DNA of 64,000 nt from Haliea sp. (GCA_016704305.1 JADJAL010000002.1:124001-188000), one strand, 5' to 3'. Counted from the first letter of the stretch, positions 8,621-22,783 are shown. Notes: generated by a model not told the origin, from the sequence alone. Made by a program: numbers and translations.

Positions 8621-10389
8621 TCCCCCGCCTTGCGCACGTTATAGAGAAACTTCTGCATGTCCCATGCAGTGGTAGGGCAGCGCTCTGCGCACAAGCCGCA
8701 GTGCAGGCAGACGTTCTCGTCCTTCACCATGACACGCATCGTGGGTAGCTCGGCTGACACGTAGAGATCCTGGGCCAGGTTTCCGGCAGGCGCTTCGAGG
8801 CGCGTGCGCAACTCCTGTTCCGCGCCGTTCATCGTGAACGTGATGCAGTCGGTCGGACAGATGTCCACGCAGGCATCACACTCAATGCAACGCAACTCGT
8901 CAAACACCGTCTGCACGTCGCAATTGAGACAGCGCTCGGCCTCCTTGTAGCCGGTGGATATGTCAAAACCGAGTTCCACTTCGACCTTGCGATCCTTCAG
9001 TGTTTTCTCCAGCGGCGCATGTGGCACGGCGTAACGCTGGTCATTGGCGACAGCGTTATCGTAGCTCCATTCGTGTACGCCCATTTTCTGGCTCGCCAGG
9101 GTGACATGCGGTGGAGGGCGCTTGCGCACATCCTCGCCGCGACAGAACAGGTCGATGCTGACGGCGGCCTGGTGACCGTGTGCCACGGCGGTAATTACAT
9201 TTTCCGGGCCGAAGGCGGCGTCCCCACCGAAGAACACACGCTCGTTGGTGGACTGGAACGTGGTTTTATTCACCACCGGCATGTCCCATTTGTCGAACTC
9301 AATCCCCAGGTCCCGTTCGATCCAGGGGAATGCATTTTCCTGGCCGATAGCCATTAATACGTCGTCTGCTTCCATGAACACCAGGTCTTCGCCCGTCGGC
9401 ACCAGCGTGCGCTTGCCTGCTTCATCGTAGCGCGCCTCCACCTTCTCGAAACGCATGCCCTTGAGCTTGCCGTCCTCAACAACAAATTCCTTCGGCACAT
9501 GGTTGTTGTAAATCGGGATGCCCTCGCTGGCGGCGTCCTCCTTTTCCCACGGCGAGGCTTTCATCTCCGCGAACGGACTGCGCACGACGACGCGCACATC
9601 CTCGCCGCCCATGCGCCGGGAGGTGCGGCAGCAGTCCATCGCGGTGTTGCCACCACCGAGCACCAGTACGCGCTTGCCAATTGTAGTGGTGTGTTCAAAT
9701 GCCACGCTGGACAACCAGTCGATACCGAGGAACACATTGGACATCGCGTCTTCCAGGCCGGGCAGATTCAGGCCTTTACCCCGCGGCGCGCCGGTGCCGA
9801 CGAAAACCGCGTCGTACTGCTTGTCCAGAATGGCCTTGAGGCTGTCGACCTGTATTCCAAAGGTCGCGTTGATGCCCATGTTGAGGATGTAACCGACCTC
9901 TTCATCAAGCACCTCGAGCGGTAGCCGAAAGGACGGTATCTGGCTGCGCATCATGCCGCCGCCCGCGAACTGGTTGTCGTAGATGTCGATACTGTATCCC
10001 AGCGGCGCGAGGTCGCGGGCCACCGTCAGCGATGCGGGCCCCGCGCCTATCAATGCGATGCGCTTGCCGTTCTTGATTTTCGGAATCGCGGGCAGGCGCT
10101 CAGTAATATCAGACTTATTGTCCGCGGCGACCCGCTTGAGCCGGCAGATGGCTACCGGTTCCTCCTCCACCCGCACGCGGCGACAGGCCGGTTCGCAGGG
10201 CCTGTCACAGGTGCGGCCCAAAATTCCCGGGAACACGTTGGATTGCCAGTTGATCATGTACGCGTCGGTGTAACGCTCGGCGGCAATCAAGCGGATGTAT
10301 TCAGGAACCGGCGTATGGGCCGGGCACGCATACTGGCAATCCACCACCTTGTGGAAGTACTCAGGGTTCTTGATGTCGGTAGGCTTCAC
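8617..10389 (-). CDS. GltD-like NAD(P)H:ferredoxin-type Fe-S flavoprotein
   Basis: Related to the small subunit of glutamate synthase and to NADPH:ferredoxin oxidoreductases. The N-terminus has the conserved cysteine cluster CQYACPAHTPVPEY ... CDRPCEPACRR (Fer4_20 type). Next comes an FAD site (IGAGPASLTVARDL), an NAD(P) site (VLGGGNTAMDCCRTSRRMGG), and at the C-terminus two 4Fe-4S motifs (CIECDACVDICPTDC and CLHCGLCAERCPTT). Length 590 residues. As first gene of the korAB operon it most likely exchanges electrons between reduced ferredoxin and NAD(P), recycling the carrier used by KorAB; this is inferred from neighbourhood and domains. The start is GTG; no strong ribosome site is seen. Confidence 0.85.
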   Translation of the reverse strand: MKPTDIKNPEYFHKVVDCQYACPAHTPVPEYIRLIAAERYTDAYMINWQSNVFPGILGRTCDRPCEPACRRVRVEEEPVAICRLKRVAADNKSDITERLPAIPKIKNGKRIALIGAGPASLTVARDLAPLGYSIDIYDNQFAGGGMMRSQIPSFRLPLEVLDEEVGYILNMGINATFGIQVDSLKAILDKQYDAVFVGTGAPRGKGLNLPGLEDAMSNVFLGIDWLSSVAFEHTTTIGKRVLVLGGGNTAMDCCRTSRRMGGEDVRVVVRSPFAEMKASPWEKEDAASEGIPIYNNHVPKEFVVEDGKLKGMRFEKVEARYDEAGKRTLVPTGEDLVFMEADDVLMAIGQENAFPWIERDLGIEFDKWDMPVVNKTTFQSTNERVFFGGDAAFGPENVITAVAHGHQAAVSIDLFCRGEDVRKRPPPHVTLASQKMGVHEWSYDNAVANDQRYAVPHAPLEKTLKDRKVEVELGFDISTGYKEAERCLNCDVQTVFDELRCIECDACVDICPTDCITFTMNGAEQELRTRLEAPAGNLAQDLYVSAELPTMRVMVKDENVCLHCGLCAERCPTTAWDMQKFLYNVRKAGE

Positions 10390-10581
10390 GGGCGCTGCTC
10401 ATTATTGGTCTGGCGAATTAGCTAGCGCATCGTCGCGCTGAATTGGAAAGCTCCGGGATTGTGGCACATGTCAAGTGCTATTTCATTATTCGAACCCGGC
10501 GAATTACGTTACTTTTCCGACACTTAGCCCTTAATAGTGAGATTGGTGTCGCATCTTGAACTGCTGCTGTGCGAGCCGCTG

Positions 10582-14152
<3,571 letters not shown>

Positions 14153-17100
14153 TCGCTCGTTGGCATCATCCAGCGGCGCGTCCACCTCATCCAGAATACA
14201 GAACGGCGCGGGGTTCAGGTGAAAAATAGAGAACACCAACGCGATGGCCGTCAGCGCTTTCTCGCCACCGGACAGCAGGTGGATGGTGGCGTTCTTCTTG
14301 CCGGGGGGACGCGCCATGATGGTGATGCCGGTATCCAGCAGATCGTCTCCGGTCATTTCGAGATACGCGCTGCCGCCGCCAAAGACGCGGGGGAACAGCT
14401 CCTGCAGGCCCGAATTGACCTTTTCAAAGGTTTCGCGGAAGCGATTGCGCGTTTCCTTGTCGATTTTGCGAATGGCGGATTCGAGCGTCTCCAGCGCGGT
14501 GACAAGATCCTCGTTCTGGGCGTCCAGGTAGTTCTTGCGTTCCGACTGCAGGGTATATTCGTCGATTGCGGCGAGGTTGATGGGGCCGAGTCGGGCAATC
14601 CGGTTTGCCACGCGTTCCAGCGCATTCTGCCACTCTGGCTCATTGGCGCCTTCGGGCATCGTGCTGAGCACCAGTTCGAGCTCGTGCTTACCTTCCTGCA
14701 ATTGCTTGTAAATCGCACCGCGCTGCACCTGCAGGGTCTGGTTGCTGATGCGCTGGCGCTCCAGTTCGCTGCGCACGGTTTGCGCACGCTGCTCTATCGC
14801 CGCCCGTTGCTGTTCCGCTTGTCGCAGCTGATGTTCAACCTCGGCAACCAGTTGCCGCGCGGCACTCAGTTCGCTTTCGGATTGCAGGCGCAGTTCCAGC
14901 TGCTGCTCCAGCTCGTCGCGCAATCCGGTGAGCGGATCATCGCTCTCGCGCAGCGCCTCGGTCAGGCTCGCCTGCCCTTCACGCAACTGCGCTACCTGGC
15001 GGTCCGTGCGCTCGATGGTTTCGCGCACGGCCGTCAACTGGGTATTGAGCGACTGGTAGCGCATTGCGACCTGGTGGGCACCGTCCTTATCCTGCCGCGC
15101 CTGCTGGCGCGCGCCGTCCAGCGTGCCGCGAATCTGGTCGCGCTGCGCGAGCAGCGCTTCGCGGCGCCGGGAGTCTTTCTCCATGCGTTCGATGGAGTCT
15201 GACAGCGTAATCCTGGCGGCTGACACCGCCTCCTGCTCCTGCCGGAACTGCGCCCTGGCCTCGTCAAGCTCGCTGTTGATACGCTCGTGACGCAACGTGA
15301 TCTGCTCCGCCTTCGCCTGGTAGGCAGAGACGCGCGCGCGGATTTCGGCGTGCTGGCGCGTGCTCGCCTGCAACGCCCGCTGGCATTCCTGGCGCTGTTC
15401 CTCCAGTGTCTTCAGCGCATCCTCACAGTCCTGCAGCTCATCAGACAGCCGCGCCTCGCGCTGCTGCTGCTCGTCGATGCTGGCGGCGAGCGATTCGAGT
15501 TCCTGCTGGCGCTGGATCACCCCGCCATCACTGTTGGAGGCCCGCGCGACACGCAACCAGCTGCGACCCATCCAGATGCCGTCGCGTGTGATCACGGACT
15601 CGTGTGGCGCCAGCGACGCGCGCAGCTGCAGCGCCTGCGTGAGGTCTTCGGCGACGCGAATGCCGGCCAACAGGCCATCTGCGCGCCCGCCGCTTTGTAC
15701 CCTGGAGGCGAGGTATTCCGGCGCGGCGGTAGCGCCACCGGTCGCCTCCACCAGCAGCAAATTGCCCTGTTCAAAGTTGCCCAGCAAGGCGCCAAGGGCG
15801 CCGATATCGTCGACACACACCGCCTGCAGGTAATCGCCGAGTACAGTCTCGACCGCCAACTGCCAGCCATTTTCGACCTGCATCTTCTCCAGCAGCCGGG
15901 CCGAATTATCCAGCTGGCTCGCCTGCAGCCAGGCGCCAACGCCCTCGCTGCCGTCCTGCCTGGCCGCTTGCTGCAGTGCTTCCAGCGAGGCACTGCGCCC
16001 GCGCATCTGTTGCAACGCGGAGCGCAGTTGATTGAGTTCGCCCGACAGCTGCGTGCGCCGGTCGCGGTTCGATGCCAACGACTGCACCAGCGTTTCGCTG
16101 TGCCGCTCGTGCTCCGCCATCGACAGCTCGATCTCGGCCAGCTGTTCGCCCAGTTCTTCCGCTTCGGTATCGGCGGGGCCTGCGGCCAAACCCTGTTTTT
16201 CTTCCTCCAACTGCCGGGTGCGTCCTGCAGGCGCTGCAGTACCTGCTCCAGGTGCTGGATGCGCGATTGCTGCACCTCGGCCTGTTGGCGCGGCTCTGCG
16301 GCGTGCTGGTTAAACTCATCCCACTGGTGCTGCCAGTCGTGCATGGCCTCCTCGGCCTGCAGCAACGCGTCGGCCGAGGCCGACTCCAGCGCTTGCAGTT
16401 GCTCCAGTTCAGGGGCCAATATCTCGACCTCTGTCTCCCAACTGGCCAGCTTGTTGCGATCGTCGCCCAGGTGGCTTTCGGCCTCGGCGAGATTCGATCC
16501 GGTCTGGGCCAGGTCGTCCTGCAACTGCCGTCCGCGCTCCTGCTGGTGCTTGATGGTTTGCTCAATGCGGGCAACTTCCGAGCCCAACAGGTAGTACGTG
16601 GCCTGCACCTTGTTGAAATCGTCCGAGCGATCGGTGTAATCCACGCGGTGCTGCTCTATGGCGGTGTCGACGTGCTGGTGTTCCGAGTGGATACCCTCGA
16701 GTTTGACCTCCAGTTCGCTGACAGCCTGTGACGCGGCCTTGATCTGGGAGTCCAGCGCCTGGCACTGCAGGGCCAGCAACTGCGCCTTGAGCTCGCGCTC
16801 CTCGGCCTTGAACTCCGTGTACTTTTCCGCCGCCTGCGCCTGGCGCTGCAGATGCTGCAACTGCCGGCCCAGTTCATCGCGCAGGTCGGTCAGGCGATCC
16901 AGGTTTTCCAGCGTGCGCCGCATGCGGCTCTCGGTTTCCTTGCGCCGCTCCTTGTACTTGGAGATGCCCGCTGCCTCCTCCAGGAACACGCGCAATTCCT
17001 CCGGCTTGGACTCGATCAGGCGGCTGATCATGCCCTGCTCGATGATCGCGTAGCTGCGCGGGCCGAGGCCGGTGCCGAGGAAGATGTCGGTGATGTCGCG

Positions 17101-17472
17101 GCGGCGGCACTTGGTGCCGTTGAGGAAATAGTCCGATTGCCCGTCGCGCGTCACCTGCCGCCGCGTAGAGATTTCCGCGTAACTGGCGAACTCGCCCCCT
17201 ACCCGGCCCTCGCTGTTATCGAAGATCAGCTCAATGGAAGCCTGCCCGACCGGCTGGCGATTGACCGAACCGTTGAAGATCACGTCGGCCATGGACTCGC
17301 CGCGCAGGTTTTTGGCGGAGCTCTCGCCCATTACCCAGCGCACGGCGTCGATCACATTGGATTTGCCACAGCCATTGGGCCCCACCACCGCACACATATT
17401 GCTGGGGAAATTGACCGTGGTGGGATCAACGAATGACTTGAATCCCGCCAGTTTGATTGACTTTAATCGCAT
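14153..17472 (-). CDS. smc: Smc, chromosome partition ATPase (one frameshift, C-terminus missing)
   Basis: SMC condensin subunit. The N-terminal head has the Walker A motif GPNGCGKSNVIDAVRW and KNLRGESMADVIFNGS. Long coiled coils flank a hinge (VLGDYLQAVCVDDIGALGAL), and the C-terminal head has the signature LLSGGEKALTAIALVFSIF and Walker B CILDEVDAPLDDAN. Two defects: a frame switch at about 16215-16230, inside the first coiled coil at QLEEEKQGLA, and loss of everything after DDAN. The last 50 or so residues of a normal Smc, including the switch histidine (THNK region), are absent and ZipA follows in the same frame. AAGGTGAT precedes the ATG at 17472. A deletion in the assembly is the simplest explanation. 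Confidence 0.85.
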
Positions 17473-17897
17473 ATCACCTTAGGTATTGGCCATAACTGTC
17501 TGTTTTATATTGCTTTATTCCGGTTTTCTTAGTGCATTAGCCCGGTTTTAAAACACAATATATAGTGTATCTACTTTCCGCAAACAACACTATGCCTGAA
17601 CGGGGGAAATGCCTAAATTCGCTGTTTGGTGGATATAAGAGAGCCAAGAGTGACTGGTTTGGGGGGGGGGCGCGCCAGGCGCCCCCCCCCCCGGGGGGGG
17701 CCCCCCACGCCCGCGAACGAAGGGCGCGCCCACCCCCCAAACCCCCCCCTCCCCAGCAAACCAAAAAGAACCCTCCCAGCATCGGGATAGGCGCCGGGCA
17801 GCGATTCGTTGCGGTATGGGTGGCTAGGGGCCGAGCGAATACGCTGTCCCGGCCAGAGCCGATAGCTAGCAACGTTAAGTGCCATTCACCTCGGACC
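17473..17897. other. Gene-free gap between smc and ccmI with extreme G/C homopolymers
   Basis: No credible gene. The part next to smc (17490-17580) is A/T-rich and probably holds the smc promoter. From about 17660 to 17760 the sequence is almost only runs of G and C (10 G, then 12 C, 8 G, 6 C and several C7 runs), unlike anything else in the window. From 17778 to 17867 an imperfect inverted repeat follows. Long open frames through the homopolymers encode only Gly/Pro/Ala runs and are not believed. Confidence 0.6.
17778..17867. repeat. Imperfect long inverted repeat
   Basis: Left arm 17778-17808 and right arm 17836-17867 pair imperfectly: AGC-ATCGG ... GCCGGG-CAGCG-ATTCG against AGCTATCGG ... 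CCGGGACAGCGTATTCG in the complement, with several one-base bulges. The 27-base loop does not match the two conserved-loop families described elsewhere. Located just downstream of ccmI; it could be a terminator-like structure or a decayed or misread intergenic element. Confidence 0.45.
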
Positions 17898-19163
17898 CTA
17901 TTTGGAGTTGGGGTGCAATACGATTTCCAGCGCAGTGTCGTCGTTCGACGGCGCGACCGGCCCGACCTCCGCCATCCAACTGGCATTCGCCGCGCCGGGT
18001 CGGCCGTCGGCCGACACCTGCACGGCAACAATCACGGAGGCAGTCTGCGAGAGTTTCTGGCCCGCCATCGAGTTGCTGTCGTCGAGGCGCAATGTCACCG
18101 GCAGCTGCGCACCGGTGAGGCGCTGCACGGCGATCGGCATACGGCTGTCGGACTCGGCATTGCGCGCCAGAATGAACACGGTATCGGTGGCTGCGATTGC
18201 GGCGTCCGGCGGTGCGGTTACTCGCACGGTGACGCCAGTTCCTGCAGTAGCTGCCGTTGTAGTTGTAGTTGTAGCTTCAGCCGTAGCTGGGTCTGCGGTT
18301 GATGCTATGGGTGCCGCCGTTGTCCCAGTAGCTGCAACGGGTTCAGCGCCCGGATCCTGTTGCGCAAGGCGCTGTCGCGCGGTCTCGATCACCTGGGCGA
18401 TCATCTGGCCGCTTTCGGAATCGGCCGGCTCCATGGCCTGCAGGCGCTGCCAGTACTCCACGGCCGCGCGGTACTGCTGCTGCTCGAAGGAGGCCATCCC
18501 TAGCAGCCCCAGTGCGGTGCGCTGGCGCGGGTCGGCGGCGAGCGCCTGTTCCGCGCGCAAGCGGGCGCGATCACCCAGGGTGCGACCCGCCGCGAGGTAC
18601 TCCGCCTGCGCGGCGTAGGCCAGGGCCTGCGCATCTTCCGGCACTACGGCGACCAGCGCGTCATACGTTTGGGTCGCCTGCTGGTAGTCTTCCTCACCCA
18701 TGTAATACCGGCCTAACAGGGCGAGATAATGCAGGTTGTCCGGGCGCTGCGCCGAGCGCGCCTCGACGTCGTGGATCAGCGCGCGCATTTGCGCTGGCGC
18801 GGTGTTCTCCTGCATGGTTTGCAGGCGCTGCGTGATCAGCACGTCGGGCGCCGCGCCCAACACGTAGTAGAGTGCGCCCGCCAGCAGCGCCACGCTGGGG
18901 AGGAGCAGCCACACAGGAAAGGATTGAGCCGGCGGCCGTTGCTGCTCCTCATACGGGCTCTGGTCCTCCAGCAGGCGGATACGCGCATCTTCCTGCAGCG
19001 CGCTGTTTTCGTCGCCCGCCAGCTCCGCCTCGCGTTGGCGGAACCACTCCAGGTTGGCCCGGTCCAGGTCCGCTTCCGCCGCGCCTGAACGCACCCGGGG
19101 AAACAAATAGAATACGGAACTCAGCAGAACCAGGCCCGCACAGGCCAGCAGAAATAGCGTCAA
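17898..19163 (-). CDS. ccmI: CcmI, cytochrome c maturation chaperone
   Basis: Membrane-anchored TPR protein that holds apocytochrome c for heme ligation by CcmF/CcmH. Two membrane helices near the N-terminus (LFLLACAGLVLLSSVFYLF and VWLLLPSVALLAGALYYVLG) enclose a cytoplasmic Glu-rich loop; TPR-like repeats occupy about residues 130-260 (LHYLALLGRYYMGEEDYQQA, ALGLLGMASFEQQQYRAAVE). After an Ala/Thr-rich linker there is a C-terminal beta domain. 421 residues. The TTG start at 19163 overlaps the ccmH stop (TTGA). Last gene of the ccm operon. Confidence 0.87.
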   Translation of the reverse strand: MTLFLLACAGLVLLSSVFYLFPRVRSGAAEADLDRANLEWFRQREAELAGDENSALQEDARIRLLEDQSPYEEQQRPPAQSFPVWLLLPSVALLAGALYYVLGAAPDVLITQRLQTMQENTAPAQMRALIHDVEARSAQRPDNLHYLALLGRYYMGEEDYQQATQTYDALVAVVPEDAQALAYAAQAEYLAAGRTLGDRARLRAEQALAADPRQRTALGLLGMASFEQQQYRAAVEYWQRLQAMEPADSESGQMIAQVIETARQRLAQQDPGAEPVAATGTTAAPIASTADPATAEATTTTTTAATAGTGVTVRVTAPPDAAIAATDTVFILARNAESDSRMPIAVQRLTGAQLPVTLRLDDSNSMAGQKLSQTASVIVAVQVSADGRPGAANASWMAEVGPVAPSNDDTALEIVLHPNSK

Positions 19164-19636
19164 GTGTCCTGCTCCGTTTTATCCAATAAGCGCTGCAGGC
19201 GCGCCTGCTCCTCGGCACTGAGCGCGGTACTCTCCCGATTGGCGGCAGAGCGTGAACGCAATGCCGCGGCCACCACACCGATCGCGGCTATCAGCAGCAG
19301 TACAGGCGCCAGCCACAGCCACAGCGTGGTGCCGCCAAAGCTCGGACGATAGCGCACAAACTCGCCGTAGCGGGCCACCATGAAATCGAGTATCTCGGCG
19401 TCGCTGGCCCCCGCTTCCAGTTGTTGGTGCAACAACTTGCGCAGGTCCTGCGCGATCGGGGCATTGGAATCGGCGATGTTCTGGTTCTGGCACTTGGGGC
19501 AGCGCAGCTCCTCGCTCAACTGCTGGTAGCGCGCTTCGAGTTCGGGACTGCTGAAGTCGTAGGTTTCAATCAGCGCCTGCGCGTGGCTGGCGAGCAGCAG
19601 GAAGACGCTCAATAGCAGGTGACGTAACACGGTCAT
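19160..19636 (-). CDS. ccmH: CcmH, apocytochrome c thiol oxidoreductase
   Basis: Periplasmic, membrane-tethered protein that handles the CXXCH cysteines of apocytochrome c before heme attachment. A signal peptide (MTVLRHLLLSVFLLLASHAQA) precedes the three-helix domain with the redox motif LRCPKCQNQNIADSNAP, and a C-terminal membrane helix (LWLWLAPVLLLIAAIGVVAA). The ATG at 19636 was chosen because it overlaps the dsbE stop (ATGA) and starts at the signal peptide; an upstream start would add 19 unrelated residues. 158 residues, the short CcmH (CcmL-like) form, with the TPR part encoded separately as CcmI. Confidence 0.92.
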   Translation of the reverse strand: MTVLRHLLLSVFLLLASHAQALIETYDFSSPELEARYQQLSEELRCPKCQNQNIADSNAPIAQDLRKLLHQQLEAGASDAEILDFMVARYGEFVRYRPSFGGTTLWLWLAPVLLLIAAIGVVAAALRSRSAANRESTALSAEEQARLQRLLDKTEQDT

Positions 19637-20175
19637 GGTGTGCTCTCCCCTTGCTTCAATTCCAGATACAGAGGTTCGAGAACGGTTCGCCAAACGCCTT
19701 CGTCGACCACCCCGACATGGCGATAGCGCACCACGCCGCTGGCATCCAACAGATACGTTTCCGGCGCGCCGTACACGCCAAGGTCCACGCCCAGCGTCCC
19801 CTCCCGGTCGGCGATATTCAGCCGGTAGGGATTGCCGAGGTCAGCCAGCCACTGCTGCGCAGCCGCGTCGCTGTCTTTGTAGTTCAGGCCGTAAATCGGG
19901 ATACCCGTGTCCGCCAGCTGCTTGAGATACGGGTGTTCGACCCGGCACGACACGCACCAGGTGGCCCACACATTCAACAACGCAACCTCGCCCGTCAGAT
20001 CCGCGCGTGTCAACAGCCTGTCATCACCAAGAGCAGGCAGATCGAACGCGGGCAATGGCCGGTCGATCAACGCCGAAGGCATTTCCGACGGGTCCAGGAA
20101 CAGGCCGCGAAAGAGCAGGATCGCGAGCAGGGCAAACAGGAACAGCGGCAGGAAGAGCTTGAGTCTAGGCCCCAT
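19633..20175 (-). CDS. ccmG: CcmG/DsbE, thioredoxin-like cytochrome c maturation protein
   Basis: Membrane-anchored periplasmic thioredoxin that reduces apocytochrome c or CcmH. One N-terminal helix (LFLPLFLFALLAILLFRGLF), then the DsbE-type opening LPAFDLPALGDDRLLTRADL, the active site NVWATWCVSCRVEH with the Cys pair CVSC, and the cis-Pro region GVYGAPETYLLDASGVV. 180 residues, usual length. It overlaps ccmF by 11 bases and ccmH by 4. Confidence 0.94.
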   Translation of the reverse strand: MGPRLKLFLPLFLFALLAILLFRGLFLDPSEMPSALIDRPLPAFDLPALGDDRLLTRADLTGEVALLNVWATWCVSCRVEHPYLKQLADTGIPIYGLNYKDSDAAAQQWLADLGNPYRLNIADREGTLGVDLGVYGAPETYLLDASGVVRYRHVGVVDEGVWRTVLEPLYLELKQGESTP

Positions 20176-22140
20176 GCAGAGCCACCTTGCTGTCCGCGCG
20201 CGCCACTTCGCGCTGCCGGCGATAACGCTTGTCCGCCGCAGCAGTGAACGCGCCCACCGCCATCAATATCGCGCCCAACCACATCCACCGCACCAGCGGC
20301 TTGTAGTGCAGTCGCATCGCCCAGGCGCCGTCGCTACCCACGGGCTCGCCCATCGCCACGTACAGGTCGCGGAACAGTCCAGCGTTGATTGCGGCCTCTG
20401 TCATCACCGAACCGCTCGCCAGATAGCGGCGTTTTTGCGGATTCATGTCAGCTACCCACTCGCCATTGCGCGTGACTTCAAAACGCGCTTCATCCGCCAC
20501 GAAGTTGGGGCCGCGCACCTGCGCTACCTCGACAAAACGAAATTCGTAGCCGGCCAGTTCCCGCGTATCGCCAGGGTTCATCTTGAGATCGTGTTCGACC
20601 GAGTACTGGCTGGTGGCGACGATGCCGATGACGCACGCGGCGAATCCGAGGTGCGCCACCACCATGCCGCAATAGGCCGGCGTCAAGCGACGCAAACCAT
20701 TGGCCGCACCCGACGCACTGCGCAGGCGCTGCCAGAAATCCTTGGCCAATCCCAGCAGCAGCCAGCTGGACAGCAGCACGGCGAGTGCTACCCAGAGATT
20801 GTAGGGCGCGTGCAGCAAAGGCAGGGTAATGGCGCACAACACGGCCACGATCGCCGGTATCAGCAACTCACCGCGCCAACGGCTGACTGCATCGCGCTTC
20901 CAACGTGACACCGGCCCAAGACCCATCACGGGCACCAGCAGCGCCATCAGTGGCACGAACACAGCGTTGAAGTACGGCGGCCCCACCGAGACCTTGCCCA
21001 TGCCGAGCGCATCCACGATGAGCGGAAACAGGGTGCCGAACAGCACGGTGAGCGCGGCGACCAGAAACACCACGTTATTGCACAGCAACAGGCTCTCCCG
21101 CGAGACCCAGGCGAAACTCACGCGACTGCTCACTGCCGGCGCGCGCACGGCGTACAACCCCAGCGAGCCTCCCACCACCAGGAAGAGGAACACCAGGATG
21201 AACATGCCGCGCTCGGGATCGGTCGCGAAGGCGTGCACCGAGGTCAACACGCCGGAGCGCACGAGGAAGGTGCCGAGCAGGCTCAGTGAGAAGGCGAAGA
21301 TCGCCAGCAGCACCGTCCAGCTTTTGAACAAGCCGCGCTTCTCGGTGGCGGCCAGCGAATGGATCAGCGCCGTGCCGATCAGCCACGGCATCAACGACGC
21401 GTTTTCAACCGGATCCCAGAACCACCAGCCACCCCAGCCGAGTTCGTATAGGCCCACCAACTGCCCAGCATGATGCCGAGGCTGAGAAACGCCCACGCGA
21501 CATTGGTCCACGGCCGCGACCAGCGCGCCCACGAGGCATCGAGCCGACCACCGAGTAGCGCGGCAATCGCGAACGCAAAGGCGACTGAAAAGCCGACATA
21601 GCCCATGTACAGCAGCGGCGGATGGATGATCAGCCCGGGGTCCTGCAACAGTGGATTGAGGTCGTTGCCATCGGCGGGCGCACCCGGCAACAGCCGGGCG
21701 AACGGGTTGGAGGTGAACAGCGAAAAAGACAGGAATCCCACCGCGATCGCGCCCATCACCGACAGTACGCGGGACAGCACCAGCAGCGGCAGTTGCGAAC
21801 TGAACAGCGCGACAGCGGCTGTCCACAGCGCGAGGATCAGCGCCCATAACACCAGCGAGCCTTCGTGGTTGCCCCACACGGCGGAAAACTTGTAGATCGG
21901 CGGCAGCAGGCTGTTGCTGTGGGATGCGACCAGCTGTACCGAAAAATCATCCTGCAGGAAGGCCGTCGCCAGGCAGGCAAAAGCAAGGCCCACGAACACC
22001 AGCAAACCCACTGCGAGGCTGGGCGCGAGCGACATCGCAACGGTGTTGCCCCGCCAGGCTCCCCAGGCGGGCACGGTGGCGAGGATCAGCGCCAGGCACA
22101 GCGCCAGTATCAATGCAAAATGCCCGATCTCAGGAATCAT
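20165..22140 (-). CDS. ccmF: CcmF, heme lyase subunit (one frameshift)
   Basis: Large polytopic membrane protein that ligates heme from CcmE to apocytochrome c. The N-terminal half (from [20 protein letters not shown]) includes the conserved [16 protein letters not shown] and [21 protein letters not shown]; the C-terminal half begins in a second frame at [20 protein letters not shown], the tryptophan-rich WWD motif that binds heme. One base is missing near 21450, inside the codon pair between WWAY and ELGWGG. Corrected length about 658 residues, the normal size, so the frameshift looks like a sequence error. Overlaps ccmE (4 bases) and ccmG. Confidence 0.92.
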
Positions 22141-22586
22141 TTGGCGGTGCCTTTTTCGTCATACCCTGAGCTCTCCAAGGCGTGGACCACCTCAGGCGGC
22201 ATGTAATTCTCGTCGTGCTTGGCGAGAATCTCCGTGGCTTCCAATACGCCGTCATCGTTCAATACGCCGGACGCCACCGCGCCCTGCCCCTCGTCGAACA
22301 GGTCGGGCAGGATGCCGACATACACAACCTCTACCGAATCCTTGAAATCAGTGAGTTGGAAGCGTATCTGCAGGCTATCCTGTGCGCGCTGCAAGCTGCC
22401 CTCCACCACCATGCCACCCACGCGAATGGGCTGGCCGACCGGGGCCTCACCGGCAACGACTTCCGCTGGCGGGTAAAACAGGTTGATATTGCCGCGCAAC
22501 GCATAGGTGACCAGACCGGCCGCCGCGGTGGAGAACACCGCGATGATCAACACCACGTAGAGTCGCTGCCTGCGTACCGGATGCAT
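22137..22586 (-). CDS. ccmE: CcmE, periplasmic heme chaperone
   Basis: Carries heme covalently from CcmC to CcmF. N-terminal membrane anchor ([22 protein letters not shown]), OB-fold domain, and the heme-binding histidine with following tyrosine in [13 protein letters not shown], exactly as in E. coli CcmE. 149 residues. Start and stop overlap ccmD (1 base) and ccmF (4 bases). Confidence 0.95.
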   Translation of the reverse strand: MHPVRRQRLYVVLIIAVFSTAAAGLVTYALRGNINLFYPPAEVVAGEAPVGQPIRVGGMVVEGSLQRAQDSLQIRFQLTDFKDSVEVVYVGILPDLFDEGQGAVASGVLNDDGVLEATEILAKHDENYMPPEVVHALESSGYDEKGTAK

Positions 22587-22783
22587 CAGCTGCCTCCCCT
22601 GTCACGGTTATCGAATTGAGCACGTTTGTGCTCGGCGGACAGTTGCAGCAATAACGCTTTGCGTCGACGCATGGGAAGAATCACTGCCATGGCAATCACC
22701 GCAATACCGACAAGGTAAGCAGCCCACACATAGACTCCGTGACCGTCCATATCCAGCACTGCCCGCAAGCTGTCGAAATACAT
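22586..22783 (-). CDS. ccmD: CcmD, heme exporter accessory protein
   Basis: Small single-helix membrane protein that helps release holo-CcmE from the CcmABC complex. One helix (VWAAYLVGIAVIAMAVILPM) is followed by a basic cytoplasmic tail (RRRKALLLQL), the usual CcmD layout. 65 residues. Shares single-base overlaps with ccmC and ccmE. Confidence 0.88.
   Translation of the reverse strand: MYFDSLRAVLDMDGHGVYVWAAYLVGIAVIAMAVILPMRRRKALLLQLSAEHKRAQFDNRDRGGS

Noticed and set aside
17537..18302. Open frames running through the G/C homopolymer tract on both strands
   Set aside because: They encode Gly, Pro and Arg runs created by the homopolymers and overlap the end of ccmI; not credible proteins.
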